Part shown: piece after piece, positions 16,613-26,879 of the stretch
How the letters are laid out: every line of letters starts with the position of its first letter
Position numbering within the stretch: the stretch's first letter is position 1
Assembly (NCBI GenBank): GCA_027069285.1
Contig: JALXEW010000305.1
Location: forward strand, 1 to 33,990
From: Ardenticatenia bacterium
GTDB taxonomy: Bacteria; Chloroflexota; Anaerolineae; Aggregatilineales; JALXEW01
Direction of reading: 5' to 3'
Length of the DNA stretch: 33,990 nt
Notes under the pieces: generated by a model
Told to the model about the DNA's origin: nothing
The model's database searches: none
What the model saw: only the letters and a program-made list of their open reading frames with translations
Translations under genes and position numbers: made by a program

Positions 16613-18319
16613 TCACACCTTCCGGGTTTCTCCAAAGTAGACTGCGTTATGTTGTTCTTTGGCCCTGTTCAGAAGAGTACTTATTCTCTCTCTGAGGGAT
16701 TTCACCTTTTTGTCCATAGACATGATCTGCCACAGCATCGAGTTGGCCACCTCTGGGTCAACCTCGTCAATATTTATCACGGCTTCACGGTCGAATTCCC
16801 ATAAGCCCTCCCCCTTGCTCCTGAAACAGGGATACCGTGATAAGAGGCTCAAAACGGTGCGAGGAGAGCACCTGCGTATATAGCTGACTGCGCTGGCTAT
16901 TGTCTTATAGTGGACGTATCCAGTATGCTCATTGTTTTCGTTACTCAGTGCCTCGAACACCATACATATCGTGTCAAAGATTGAATACTCGGCCTCTATC
17001 TCCATCGCTTTGAGGTCTTCAAATATCACGCTATGCTCGTATAGGCCCTTATCAACTTTACACGGGAATACCCTCTCCTCGGTTCTCGCCACCAGCTCTC
17101 CATTTACGTATCTCAATACGCGCACTTGTAATTTCTGACCAGTTGAGCGTTCGAATCCTATCTTGATCTCGTAATCCCTGTCTGTCCTCTCGAGGGTTAT
17201 TATCCCCCCTGGGGGGATGAGGTAGCTATCGAACCATTCCATTAGCCTCGGTCCCCCAAAGCATTTTTTGGAGTAGGAGATCCTTGCCTCGAAGCGCTCA
17301 CCCCCCATAGCGTCCACGATCCAAATAGGTCGCTCATCAGGCCCGCGTCCCTGCTCCGGGAATAGCCCAATTGTTTTATTATTGAGTGGCACAAGGCCGG
17401 CCTCGCGGTAGCCCACGGGCACCGCTATAATTGCGTACTTTCGTTTTGCGTACTTAGGTTTAGTGCGTTTGATGGGTCTGGCCGCCTTGGACCTGGTTCT
17501 TTGGCTTCTCTTGTAGCGGGAGGAGACAGCGGGGATGGCTTTTCTAGTTGGTTTGCTGACGCCCGGTGCTGCGTGCTGAGCGGCCCATGTGAATGGTGGG
17601 CTATCTCTTCCCTTCACAAACAAGCCGGAATTTTCCAGGCACCATCCTACGATGAACCGTTGGACCGGATCGGATGGGTCTTCCAGAATGCCATGCACGA
17701 TTTGGTCCAGGGTAGCGTACTGGGCGTACTTGATGAGAAAGGCCTCTATTGTGGTGGGTAATTCGTTTAATGAATCAGACATCAACTCATAAATGAACCA
17801 TTGCCTATCATATGTCACGAATCTATTATCTTCACGTAGCTTTGCCTTAAGAGCGTCGCGGCAGGGTTCCCCCACTTCTTCCAATATGCTTGCTGCAGCA
17901 TCTGCCGACTCCAGATGTTTCAGCTCCAGGTCATCCGGCATAGTGCGGTAGTAGGTTTTGGAGCAGAAGAACTTTTTCTGGATGCCTTCAAATCTTATGT
18001 AGAATCCTTTATGTATGCTGCCGTCGCTTTTTGGCAATTCCGCAGGCTCTTTGCTTTCAACGGTGGCGATTCTCCCCAATGTTCCCACGTATACTCTCTG
18101 TCCGACCTCATAGTCTGATGACTTTTGGAATATCACAGTATCTGGGGGAATATCAACGCATTGAATCCGTTCGTCCCTCGATATAGCTATTCTCCGCTCC
18201 AGGAGGCGCCTGGCCAACATATCGGTAGTACATGGCACTCCCTCGGAGACTATGTACTCTACGAGGTAGTTTAGATCATCGGCATCAGGTGTGCACAGGT
18301 TAACAACTAAGTCTGACAT
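16613..18319 (-). CDS. Multi-winged-helix DNA-binding-like protein of unknown function
   Basis: I do not recognise a named family for this 568-aa protein. Reading it in order: a winged-helix-like segment (about 14-50), a small beta-rich barrel-like part with YEVGQRVYVGTLGRIATV (70-87), and a second winged-helix-like part ending in FVTYDRQWFIYEL (167-179). Then comes a strongly basic linker (about 254-296, many Lys/Arg), a beta-rich domain (about 297-425, with YLIPPGGIITLERTD), and a last winged helix ending in CFRSKGEGLWEFD (498-510). The winged-helix endings recall HARE-HTH-type modules, also suggested at the N-terminus of the helicase encoded 16 bp upstream. ATG at 18319 is preceded by AAGGA. 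A DNA-binding adaptor for the helicase is the simplest inference. Confidence 0.7.
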   Translation of the reverse strand: MSDLVVNLCTPDADDLNYLVEYIVSEGVPCTTDMLARRLLERRIAISRDERIQCVDIPPDTVIFQKSSDYEVGQRVYVGTLGRIATVESKEPAELPKSDGSIHKGFYIRFEGIQKKFFCSKTYYRTMPDDLELKHLESADAAASILEEVGEPCRDALKAKLREDNRFVTYDRQWFIYELMSDSLNELPTTIEAFLIKYAQYATLDQIVHGILEDPSDPVQRFIVGWCLENSGLFVKGRDSPPFTWAAQHAAPGVSKPTRKAIPAVSSRYKRSQRTRSKAARPIKRTKPKYAKRKYAIIAVPVGYREAGLVPLNNKTIGLFPEQGRGPDERPIWIVDAMGGERFEARISYSKKCFGGPRLMEWFDSYLIPPGGIITLERTDRDYEIKIGFERSTGQKLQVRVLRYVNGELVARTEERVFPCKVDKGLYEHSVIFEDLKAMEIEAEYSIFDTICMVFEALSNENNEHTGYVHYKTIASAVSYIRRCSPRTVLSLLSRYPCFRSKGEGLWEFDREAVINIDEVDPEVANSMLWQIMSMDKKVKSLRERISTLLNRAKEQHNAVYFGETRKV

Positions 18320-18335
18320 CGTATCCTTCTTCACC

Positions 18336-21300
18336 CTAGACCTCCCACCCGAGTTTTTGCCCGGATTCCAACTGCCGGTACCCTTTTTCCAGCAAAAAGG
18401 GCACATCGTAAGAGACTTCGTTGTTCTGGTCGCGAGGTACAAAGCTATGGCGCCTGAAAGTGATATATCCCTCGCTGGCGAGCCGTCTGAATAGAGCTTT
18501 CACCTTATTCTGCCTTCCGCGCAGCCACGATAACCGCCCAAAGAATTTGATACCGCGTAAGTTGCGTCTTCGCCCTTTATCGAAATAGTCGTTACCGGTT
18601 AGTAGGCGTACTATCTTATTGACGCCGAAGTAGCCTCCGCGTTTTCCTTTTTCCTGATTCCATAAGATAGCTTCGAGTATAGTGAAGGCCGGGTCGAAAA
18701 CTGCGCTGGGATCGATCAGATCGGATTCGGTTACTGCGGCCCAGGGGAACTCGCCTGGCGCACAATTATCGCAAGTGCCGCAATACGACCTGGTTGATCT
18801 TTCCCCAAAGTAGTCCAATATGAATTTGCGGCGGCATTGGTCTTGACTAAGATGGACGTATTCTATCATATGCCCTAGTTTTTCTTCCTGGACTTTCAAA
18901 TGCTCTGTGACGTCCTCATGAGGCAAACTGAGGCCTGGTGAGGAGAGTAGCTTCTCTGTTCGGTAGATAACGTACCCACGCTGCCATGGGCGGAAGCTAA
19001 GGACATTGCGTCTGGTTAGTTCGTTAAGCACGTCCTCTATCTCTATTGGGCTAAGCCCTGATGACTGAGCTATGTCGATCAAGTTCAACTCGTTTCTGCT
19101 TCTCGGCCCGTAAGAGTGAGTGTGTGCGAGCACTTGTTCCATCACTTTGCGAACATGTTCGGGCTGCGATTGTATTGCCGCATCGAGATATGCCCTTGTC
19201 CCGTGAATGCGCATTACTCCGCGAATAGCCACGTCCTCTTCTCTGCGCAGGTAATCCGCTGTCTCCAGGATATGGCATATTACCCGCAAGGTCTGTTCCT
19301 CGAGTCCGTAGGCATCGGCCATCTCCAATGGGTTGACGTACACGGGGTCTGAGGGTGCCTCTCGTAGGTACCTGTAAAAGACATCGAAGTCAATCTGATC
19401 GGGCAATGAGGTTGCCCTGAAGTAATCATGGATTCTTCTATCGCTTCTGTGGTAAATGAGCACACAATACGCCGGCTCCCCATCGCGCCCGGCTCTCCCT
19501 GCTTCTTGATAGTAGCTTTCTATATCGCCTGGCATATCATAGTGGATAACGTACCGTATATCCGGTTTATCCACTCCCATGCCAAACGCCTTGGTGGCCA
19601 CAACCACGTCTACCAGGCCTTCGTCGAACATTTCTTGAACCTGTGAGCGGGAGTAGGAGTCCATTTTCCCGTGGTAGGCTCTTGCCCTATAGCCAAACCA
19701 GCTTAGACGATTGGCGATCTCCTCTGCCGTTCCAGTGGTTGCCACATAGACGATGGCAGGGCCTATTTGGTTGTGCAGGATCCTCTGGAGCACTCGGAAC
19801 TTCTCTGTGAGGGAGTTAACCTTATAGACTTTGTAGTATAGGTTAGGCCTGTCGAACGATGTGATTTTCTCTTCTGGTTGTTTCAATTCCAGGCTTGATC
19901 GGATCTCATCTTTGATATTCTCAGTGGCCGTGGCGGTTAACGCGACTACAGGGGGCCGTTTTTTCAGCGAAGAGAGGAATCTATTGATGTATAGGAAATC
20001 CGGGCGAAAATCGTGTCCCCACATAGAAATACAGTGGGCTTCATCGACTACGACCTGGACGATGTTAGCCGCTCGCAACGCGCCCAATAGGGCCGGATCT
20101 CGTAGCCTCTCCGGCGAGATGTAGAGCAGGCGAAGTTTTCCCTCTGCTACACGTCGTAGAATTGTTTCCCTTTCGAGGGCATCCTGCCCGGAGACGATAT
20201 AGTCGGCGCAATAGATCCCGCGCTGGTGTAGCGAGTTTACTTGGTCTTTCATCAAGGCGATCAGTGGGGATATAACTACCGTTAACCCATTCCTCAGTAG
20301 GGCAGGTAGCTGAAAGGTGAGGGACTTACCTGCTCCGGTGGACATTAGCACGATCACGTCGCGGCCTGTTAGTATAGATTTCACAACGCTTTCTTGAGTG
20401 TTATTTTTAAAGCCGGGATGTCCAAATAATATCTTCATGGCGGACAATATATGATCTCGCTTTAATTCGTATTCATCTTCGCTAAGATATGTGCTTTCCA
20501 ATGTATATTTTGATAATGTAACATCAATGTCCAATACAGTTTGTTCTGGTAACGATGCTATAATCTGGTCAATCCCTTCGAGTGACATAAAATCAGCTAT
20601 CATCCGATAAGTGGCTTTTCTACTACCTTCCGCCCCTTCATTTCGAGCATAGCCTGGCAATGATTGCAACACTTCCCAGCTATAGCTTTTGGTATGTATT
20701 CGCTTGTCGAAGAGCAGTACCACCCCCCTATCGTCAGCTTTGCGTAAAAGCCGACCAAACCCTTGTTTGAACATGATAATTGTCATTGGCAGTATGAAGA
20801 GGGGGAACTCTGCGCCGTCGCCATATTGTCTCATCCTGGCCTCGATGATTGGCTCGAAAATCATCGGGAATGGCAGTTTCTCGATGAGGATGTAGGAAAG
20901 CGCTGGGCCTGGCACATCCAGTCCTTCCCAAAAACTGCGTAACCCGAACAGTACCGACTCCTCTATATCGGCGAAGTCTTCTTGCAGCGCGCGGTTGCTG
21001 ACTTCAGGGGTCTGGACCAAGAGGGGAATTCCCGCCTCCTCCAGCGGTTTACGCACACGCTCTGCAACTTGCTCCATGCGCTCCCGCGATGAGAACAGAC
21101 ATAGTGCCCTCCCTCCGGTGAAGGTTATCATTTGCCGGTATTCCTCGCTGATCTCTTCCACAAATCGGGCGATTTCCTTTTGGGTGGGCAGGGCTTCTAT
21201 GTATCTTGGCAGGATCAGCAGTGCATTGTTCTCATAGTCGAAGATCGGGGGAAGCTGCACGAGGTCATTGTCACCCAGCAAATCGCCAAGCCCTAGTCGG

Positions 21301-23798
21301 TCTATAAAATAGTCGAAACCCCCATTCGCAACTGTAAGGGTAGCGGAAGTGAACACACAGCCTTCCAGGTTTTCGTAAAGCCCTTCGCGCAACTCCCTGT
21401 CGACCCTCAGCGGGGCACATTTAATAGCCCATCCGAATGTCGGCTCACCTTCGCCGGTCTGCCTCTCAACGACCTCTAGCCAGTAGACGTTTTTGGTGTT
21501 GTTCGCCTTGGGCAATTCGTTCAGCTTCGCCTTATGTTCGAACACAAGGCGTCCTATACGGTCGATTTCATCGACAAGATCGATGCCATGAGAGCTCTGG
21601 GTTGCTTTCAGTGTCTCTTTTAATTTGGCTATAATTTCTATAACCCTGCCCATCTCCGCTACTAATGCAGAGAGGGCTACACATAGCTCATAAGCTTGCC
21701 TATCTGCCCTTATATCATATGTTAACCTGAGCTTTGCCCCGTGCCTGGGATGTATCTTCCTGGCCCTGCGTTTGAGATAGTCAGCAGCTTCCTCTCCGAA
21801 GTTAGTGACTAATGCGCTTATGCGTCTGCGTGCTCCCATGAGCTTGCGGGCATTGGCATTCACTTTGTCTCCGGCATTGGATGCTATTAATCTTGGTGCA
21901 AGCCCTCGGTTTGTTTGATAATCCAGAATGCGACTAAATGTGCTTTCCAGGCTATCCGACGAAACCTCAATGGTGAGCGCATTGGTGATAGAATCTTCTA
22001 GGTCGTGGGCCTCGTCCACGACTAAATATCGGATTGGCTCCCCGAAAAATGCCTCCCAGCCTTTGGTGACGAGGAGTGAATGGTTGACGATCACCAGGTC
22101 AGCGGCCCGTGCACGTTCATAAGCCCTTCTGGGCATACATGAACCTCGATAATCACATCGATAACCACTTACATTATTGGGCAGGCTATTGGTTGCTGGG
22201 GCGCTCTCCGGCTCCCCAGCGGAGATCTCTCGCTTGAGGCTGCTCAGGATCGGGTATGTTTTCTCCAGCCAATAGCTCATCTCGCCCAAATCGCCGTTTT
22301 TGGTGTGCGCGAGCCAATGCAGTATGTAGAAAAGAGCGACTCTTTCATCCAGACTCGCCTTTTCCAAGTTAAGCTCATCATAAAGTCTGGCCAGCCTTGC
22401 TATGCAGACATAATTACTCACACCTTTGAGTATCTGATACGTGAAAGACGTTCCTGGTAGCCTGCTCAGGTCTTCCAATTGCTTTCCCAGTTGATCTTGT
22501 AAGTTTTTGACGCTGGTTGATATAAAAACTGGCATCCCTACAGAGCGCGAATAATCAACAGCGGGCAGTAGATAGGCCAATGTTTTACCCGTACCTGTTG
22601 CTGCCTCTATCATCTTGAAACGTCCGTTATCGAAGGCTTCGCAGACCTGCTTGGCCATCTCTATCTGTTCTGCTCTCTCTTCGTATCTCTCCCCCAGTGC
22701 TTGATGTAGTTTGCCGCCTGCCTGGAAATATCTTATTACCCTTTCGCGATCGAAAGGCCTGGTCGGGAAGCATCGGTAGGGCGCTGCCTCGTCAGCAGAG
22801 GGGATAAAATTCTGGATGTCAACCGGCTCTGTTGCCGGTTGTACCGATTGACGGATAAGGGAAGAAAGGGGATACTCCTCCCTGGGCAACAATCTTAGCC
22901 ACTCAGATAGTACTTCGTCTGGAAGGGAATTCAACTCACTCCGGAGGCGTTCGAATAGGTGCCATGTAATTAACACGTCGTATCTTGCGTCGTGGTAGGT
23001 GCGTCCTTTAGCGCCGAAATTCTCGATTAGCTGTTTAAACTGGGGGTCGCTGTCTATATCCTGGGGGAGGAATTCTTCTCTGAGAGCACCCAGTCGATAC
23101 GTACTCAGCGAGGGGCGAATCATCACGGCCAGTTCCAGAGTATCCAGAACCGCGTTTGTAATGTCGTTATGGCCCATGCGTTCCACCAGGGTATGTCGGA
23201 TAAAGCCTAGATCGAATCTGGCGTTATGGGCTACCAGTGGCAGATCGCCAACGAAATTAATAAGTTCACCGATCGCTTCTCCTATAGGGCGGGCCTCGAG
23301 GAAATCTTTCTCGGAAGCGCCGGTCTTACGTCTGATAATCAGCGGTATATTCTCGCCGGTGCCCACGTATGACGAGAAGATAGTCGGAGTTGGCGCCCCA
23401 TTTTCCACCTTCAAAGCCGCTATTTGGAAAATATCACCTGTAGAATAATCCAGACTCGTGGTCTCAATATCGATAACTACGTATGAATTAGTGTCTTCGA
23501 TAGGTAGAGCACACTTGGGAAGTGTGTCGTACTTGCGTTTCATGTGGAGAACGGGGGATTCGGCGGCCTGTGGTTTAGGAGGGGGACGGTTTTCCAGTGC
23601 TGCCCGCAAGGTGAATTTGTCCCCGTGGAGTCTGGTGAACACATCGTTATGTTCCAGTACCTTGCGGATGCTGGTCTGCCCGGATTGGAACCCTCGATCG
23701 CGCAGTCGACGCTCTATCTCGTCTGGAGTCAGGCCCTCAGGCTCTTCCTCTAGTAGGCTCTGGATTTCCACTCCGAGGGGGGAGTTCGGACTCAGCAC
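18336..23798 (-). CDS. DnaQ exonuclease-DinG helicase-RecQ helicase fusion
   Basis: This protein is about 1820 aa, far longer than any one of these families. Numbering is from the GTG at 23810. Order: a HARE-like winged helix (about 10-72); a DEDDh exonuclease with DIETT (Asp114, Glu116), HNARFD (Asp200) and YHDARYD (His273, Asp278). Next is an XPD/DinG helicase with Walker A AATGTGKT (403-410), DEAH (599-602), Fe-S-region cysteines 469, 552 and 558, and QGFGRLLR (1016-1023). Then a RecQ helicase with STGAGKS (1157-1163), DEAH (1256-1259), TATAT and [10 protein letters not shown], followed by RQC zinc cysteines 1659, 1677, 1680 and 1683 and a winged helix. No HRDC is seen. GTG at 23798 follows GAGG; GTG at 23810 is the alternative. 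It is the first gene of a three-gene operon. Confidence 0.92.
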   Translation of the reverse strand: MLSPNSPLGVEIQSLLEEEPEGLTPDEIERRLRDRGFQSGQTSIRKVLEHNDVFTRLHGDKFTLRAALENRPPPKPQAAESPVLHMKRKYDTLPKCALPIEDTNSYVVIDIETTSLDYSTGDIFQIAALKVENGAPTPTIFSSYVGTGENIPLIIRRKTGASEKDFLEARPIGEAIGELINFVGDLPLVAHNARFDLGFIRHTLVERMGHNDITNAVLDTLELAVMIRPSLSTYRLGALREEFLPQDIDSDPQFKQLIENFGAKGRTYHDARYDVLITWHLFERLRSELNSLPDEVLSEWLRLLPREEYPLSSLIRQSVQPATEPVDIQNFIPSADEAAPYRCFPTRPFDRERVIRYFQAGGKLHQALGERYEERAEQIEMAKQVCEAFDNGRFKMIEAATGTGKTLAYLLPAVDYSRSVGMPVFISTSVKNLQDQLGKQLEDLSRLPGTSFTYQILKGVSNYVCIARLARLYDELNLEKASLDERVALFYILHWLAHTKNGDLGEMSYWLEKTYPILSSLKREISAGEPESAPATNSLPNNVSGYRCDYRGSCMPRRAYERARAADLVIVNHSLLVTKGWEAFFGEPIRYLVVDEAHDLEDSITNALTIEVSSDSLESTFSRILDYQTNRGLAPRLIASNAGDKVNANARKLMGARRRISALVTNFGEEAADYLKRRARKIHPRHGAKLRLTYDIRADRQAYELCVALSALVAEMGRVIEIIAKLKETLKATQSSHGIDLVDEIDRIGRLVFEHKAKLNELPKANNTKNVYWLEVVERQTGEGEPTFGWAIKCAPLRVDRELREGLYENLEGCVFTSATLTVANGGFDYFIDRLGLGDLLGDNDLVQLPPIFDYENNALLILPRYIEALPTQKEIARFVEEISEEYRQMITFTGGRALCLFSSRERMEQVAERVRKPLEEAGIPLLVQTPEVSNRALQEDFADIEESVLFGLRSFWEGLDVPGPALSYILIEKLPFPMIFEPIIEARMRQYGDGAEFPLFILPMTIIMFKQGFGRLLRKADDRGVVLLFDKRIHTKSYSWEVLQSLPGYARNEGAEGSRKATYRMIADFMSLEGIDQIIASLPEQTVLDIDVTLSKYTLESTYLSEDEYELKRDHILSAMKILFGHPGFKNNTQESVVKSILTGRDVIVLMSTGAGKSLTFQLPALLRNGLTVVISPLIALMKDQVNSLHQRGIYCADYIVSGQDALERETILRRVAEGKLRLLYISPERLRDPALLGALRAANIVQVVVDEAHCISMWGHDFRPDFLYINRFLSSLKKRPPVVALTATATENIKDEIRSSLELKQPEEKITSFDRPNLYYKVYKVNSLTEKFRVLQRILHNQIGPAIVYVATTGTAEEIANRLSWFGYRARAYHGKMDSYSRSQVQEMFDEGLVDVVVATKAFGMGVDKPDIRYVIHYDMPGDIESYYQEAGRAGRDGEPAYCVLIYHRSDRRIHDYFRATSLPDQIDFDVFYRYLREAPSDPVYVNPLEMADAYGLEEQTLRVICHILETADYLRREEDVAIRGVMRIHGTRAYLDAAIQSQPEHVRKVMEQVLAHTHSYGPRSRNELNLIDIAQSSGLSPIEIEDVLNELTRRNVLSFRPWQRGYVIYRTEKLLSSPGLSLPHEDVTEHLKVQEEKLGHMIEYVHLSQDQCRRKFILDYFGERSTRSYCGTCDNCAPGEFPWAAVTESDLIDPSAVFDPAFTILEAILWNQEKGKRGGYFGVNKIVRLLTGNDYFDKGRRRNLRGIKFFGRLSWLRGRQNKVKALFRRLASEGYITFRRHSFVPRDQNNEVSYDVPFLLEKGYRQLESGQKLGWEV

Positions 23799-23848
23799 GG
23801 CCCGCCTCACATGTCAATATCAGCCCGTGGTACATATCGTTGCCAATA

Positions 23849-23876
23849 TTATTACATAACGTTCCATACAGATCAA
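23849..23876 (-). promoter_or_regulatory. Candidate promoter of the helicase operon
   Basis: The minus strand has TTGATC (23876-23871), a 16-base spacer and TAATAA (23854-23849), 40-50 bases before the GTG starts. The match is moderate. The 199-bp gap after the membrane-protein gene, AT-rich here, makes an own promoter plausible. Confidence 0.35.
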
Positions 23877-23997
23877 GCAGTTTTTCAAATATGGTGGGAT
23901 TGGTCTGGCGCCGGTACATCCCCGGCGATACCGTACCTGGTGAGGAGAGCGATGAGTTACGCTTCAGGATCGGCCATCGCAGGTGCAGATGTTCTCA

Positions 23998-24441
23998 CTA
24001 TTCTTTAGGCCAGGTGCCTGTCAATAGGGGAAATAGGGCCTTGATGGACAGGTAACCGATGGCCATTGTCAGCACGGGGTCCAGGACACAGGTGAGCGCG
24101 GGATCGTTTTCGTTTCCTCGAAAGATGAGCACTGTTATAGGGAGTAAAACAGCGTAACCCGACAGGAATGCCGTCCCATTGGCTACGCCTATCTTCTGGT
24201 GAGAGGAAATCACCGAGGCCAGGGCAACTCCGATTAGCATGGAGACGACTTCGTACTTGAAGAACGGTATCTCTCCTATCGGAGTTCCTTGTATCGAATA
24301 CAAAAAAGTTCCCGGTTCGACGATTAAAATGCAAAGCCAGGTAGCAATGAAGCTGGCCACACCTCCCAATATAAACAGAATATGGGGAGGGAGGAGAAAA
24401 ATGTCGATGACGGAGCGCGTATTTCCTCTATTATTGTTCAT
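23998..24441 (-). CDS. Small four-helix membrane protein, unknown function
   Basis: This 147-aa protein has four likely membrane helices at about 20-41, 64-80, 89-107 and 118-140, with short loops and no cysteine pair or charged catalytic motif. I recognise no family. ATG at 24441 begins MNNNRGNTRS; the ribosome-binding site is weak (GGCAGG). A perfect TATAAT lies about 160 bases upstream. It precedes the helicase operon by 199 bp in the same direction. Read-through would make it a fourth member, but nothing in the sequence proves that. Confidence 0.65.
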   Translation of the reverse strand: MNNNRGNTRSVIDIFLLPPHILFILGGVASFIATWLCILIVEPGTFLYSIQGTPIGEIPFFKYEVVSMLIGVALASVISSHQKIGVANGTAFLSGYAVLLPITVLIFRGNENDPALTCVLDPVLTMAIGYLSIKALFPLLTGTWPKE

Positions 24442-24601
24442 ATCGACCTGCCGCTCATATTGCTGCAGATAGCATCCTGATCCCGTACATTAGATGGGAG
24501 AGCGGAGTGTCTATTAGGTACGATGGCAAAGTAGGGTTAGATGCAAGGGGCCAACGTATAGTTTTTTCTCCTCACGAAGTACGGGAGACACCAACGCTAC
24601 C

Positions 24602-24607
24602 ATTATA
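24602..24607 (-). promoter_or_regulatory. Candidate -10 box upstream of the small membrane protein gene
   Basis: The minus strand reads GCTATAATGG, containing a perfect TATAAT, with no clear -35 at 17 bp. It would give a leader of about 150 bases before the ATG at 24441. The remaining sequence between 24442 and 24670 shows no gene and no other clear signal. Confidence 0.45.
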
Positions 24608-24670
24608 GCGTAAAGGTCAGACGAACGCGAAGCTCATCATATTCAGGAGTCCCGAAAAAGGTATGTTGTA

Positions 24671-24732
24671 GGCAGGTATGGGGGCCGGGTGTGCGGCCTC
24701 GGTTCATCGTATAACCGGCCACCATACCTGCC
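24671..24732 (-). terminator. Long-stem terminator after the cytochrome gene
   Basis: GGCAGGTATGGGGGCCGG (24671-24688) pairs with the arm at 24715-24732 over 18 bp with a single mismatch, around a 26-base loop. It begins 6 bases after the cytochrome stop. On the minus strand a CCTTTTTC run follows about 10 bases beyond the stem. It most likely ends the propeller-cytochrome transcript. Confidence 0.7.
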
Positions 24733-24738
24733 AGCCCG

Positions 24739-26847
24739 CTATTCGACTGTGACGCTAACCTCTTCCATCAGGATGTCCGGGATGTCCCAGCTTTTCTGGC
24801 GCATCAGCTCGTAAAACGCCCGGCGGAATATCAACCGTGCCTCAACCGTAACCGGGCCTGACCCCGGCGCCGCGAATGTATAGCTCGATGTAGCGGTCTG
24901 GAGCGCCGGGATGCGGGTATCCTCGCGGATGCGGGTGGGCATCCAGTAGGCGCCACTTGGGTATATCTCCGTCCATATCTCTTGCAGTATTTTGGCGAAG
25001 TAGACCCCTGGCTCGCCCGCCAGGTCACCGGCCCAGTCCGGCAGCACCGGCCCAGACGCAAGCGGGAGTTCATTCCCATCCGCATCGGTTGCCGTGACGA
25101 TCAGGAATATCTGGCGCAATGGCGAATCGGTTGGGATGTGGTGCCCTGCGCCAGTATTGGTCACCGCCACCATGACGCGGATCTCATCGCCATTCCGACC
25201 GGCGGTCACTTCAACTTCGGCGGTGTTTTGCAATAGCTCCTCATCTGCCGCCCCCGGCATCCTGTGGCTGAATATGGTGCTGGGGTCGCGTTCCAGGCCG
25301 CCTTGATCTGGCCGGGCGAAGTAGCTCGCTCCCAAAGGCGGCATGTGGCAGTCCTGACAGGTCTGGCCGGTCTCCGGGTCGCTGTACGGGCTTTCCAGCC
25401 ACTCGCCGAATGAGTTATATACGACGGTATCCCAGAAGACCCCGAAGTGGCATGGCGCACAGAATTGGCTTTGGGTCATCACCGGCAGGTATGTGTCCTC
25501 ACCCGGCGCGACGTCATCGTATGGGCCTGCGAAGTATTGGTGACCCTCCGGTGGCCTGCGGAATTCGTAAGAGAGCACGCCGGGCATGTTCGGATAAGGC
25601 ATCCCGCTTTCGGGGTCAAGGCGCACGTCCCACACCTTGTGGCAGAAGTCGCACGGGATGCCTTCTGCCGGCACACCGGTCAGTTCGGTCGGGTTCACGC
25701 CGTATGGGGCGTTCACCGAGGCTGCCGGGGTATGGCAAGCCGCGCAGTTCCCGTCGGTATTTGGAAAGTCGAGTTTGTAGCCGGGGCCGTAGTAAGGCTC
25801 GTTTGGATCGGGCCGCAGGGGGAAAGTGCCGTAGTCACGGCTGTAGCCGTAACGAGTGGGCGGACTCTGATTGCCGTATACATCGGTCCCGTTGTACATG
25901 GTGATGAACCGGATGTTCTGAGCGCTCTGTGAATGGGCGTCCTGTAGCCATTCGTCGACCGGCAGGGTGAAATCCAGATCGGTGCCCTCGGCGCTATGGC
26001 ACGCCGCACAGCCCTGATCTTCTCCCTCGCCGGGATGGTAGACCGAGGGCATCCATTCGTAGCTCTCGTCGTCGTAGTCGTGGTGTGCCTCCAGTTCGAT
26101 CTCGACGTCGGTCTGCCCGGCGGTTACCTCGACCGTACCGGCGCAGAAGTACCCACGTGCCCAGGCGGTCAGGTTATAAGGCCCTTCGCCGGGTAGCTCC
26201 AGGATGAAAGAGCCATCGGGATTCGTCGTGGTGAAGTACCCTGTGGTTTGCACCCGGACGGTTGCCCCGCCGACCGGATTCCCCTCTTCGTCTACCACCG
26301 TGCCGGTTACCACGTACCCGGTCTGGGCGGGGGCCATGCCATGTCCTTCGGCAACCTCCAGCAGCCTTTCCGCAATTGGGTATGGGTCGGCAGCCGCACC
26401 CTGGTAGGTGCTATTGTACGACGTGGTGACTCGGAATATCCTTCTCCCGTCAAGCCAGGCGATCCATCGGGCATCCTGGTAGTGTTCGGCCTGCATACGG
26501 GTGATGCGCCCCCATTTGGCCGGGAATCCGTGGAATCGACCGGTTTCGTCTGCTTCCAGGGTGTCAAACGCGGCCTGAGCAGCTTCGTCCGACGGGTAGA
26601 CGGTTATCTCGATGATATGGTCTGCTCCTGCCATGACGGTTTGGGAGACCCTGTACGTCGCGATCCCATCCGATATTTCGGAGCGGCTCTGTGGGAATCC
26701 CCAGTTCAGGGCGCGGGCCACTTCGGCCAGCACGACTGATTCCGGCGCCGGGGTTGGGGTGGATGTGATCGAAGACGCGGTCGGCGCGGATATGAATGCC
26801 AGTGCCATAGCGCCGGCTGTGATTAGTGCGAGAAGTGTCCATTTCAT
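24739..26847 (-). CDS. Secreted pentahaem cytochrome c with carboxypeptidase-regulatory-like domain
   Basis: This 702-aa exported protein has a signal peptide (about 1-25), followed by a Thr/Pro stretch and a globular N-terminal part. A carboxypeptidase-regulatory-like Ig fold lies at about 178-252 (TGTVVDEEGNPVGGATVRVQ). Five CXXCH haem sites follow, at 280-284, 368-372, 399-403, 463-467 and 497-501. The C-terminal part is beta-rich and contains TNTGAGHHIPTD, a motif seen in multihaem cytochromes of the c554-like group. It should carry electrons outside the membrane; no redox partner or maturation gene is nearby. ATG at 26847 has GGAGG 8 bases upstream; an extension to 26913 would run into the palindromic element. 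It is the last gene before the terminator. Confidence 0.88.
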   Translation of the reverse strand: MKWTLLALITAGAMALAFISAPTASSITSTPTPAPESVVLAEVARALNWGFPQSRSEISDGIATYRVSQTVMAGADHIIEITVYPSDEAAQAAFDTLEADETGRFHGFPAKWGRITRMQAEHYQDARWIAWLDGRRIFRVTTSYNSTYQGAAADPYPIAERLLEVAEGHGMAPAQTGYVVTGTVVDEEGNPVGGATVRVQTTGYFTTTNPDGSFILELPGEGPYNLTAWARGYFCAGTVEVTAGQTDVEIELEAHHDYDDESYEWMPSVYHPGEGEDQGCAACHSAEGTDLDFTLPVDEWLQDAHSQSAQNIRFITMYNGTDVYGNQSPPTRYGYSRDYGTFPLRPDPNEPYYGPGYKLDFPNTDGNCAACHTPAASVNAPYGVNPTELTGVPAEGIPCDFCHKVWDVRLDPESGMPYPNMPGVLSYEFRRPPEGHQYFAGPYDDVAPGEDTYLPVMTQSQFCAPCHFGVFWDTVVYNSFGEWLESPYSDPETGQTCQDCHMPPLGASYFARPDQGGLERDPSTIFSHRMPGAADEELLQNTAEVEVTAGRNGDEIRVMVAVTNTGAGHHIPTDSPLRQIFLIVTATDADGNELPLASGPVLPDWAGDLAGEPGVYFAKILQEIWTEIYPSGAYWMPTRIREDTRIPALQTATSSYTFAAPGSGPVTVEARLIFRRAFYELMRQKSWDIPDILMEEVSVTVE

Positions 26848-26879
26848 GGTGAGTCCTCCATTTAGCGCTGGCGCCGGTG

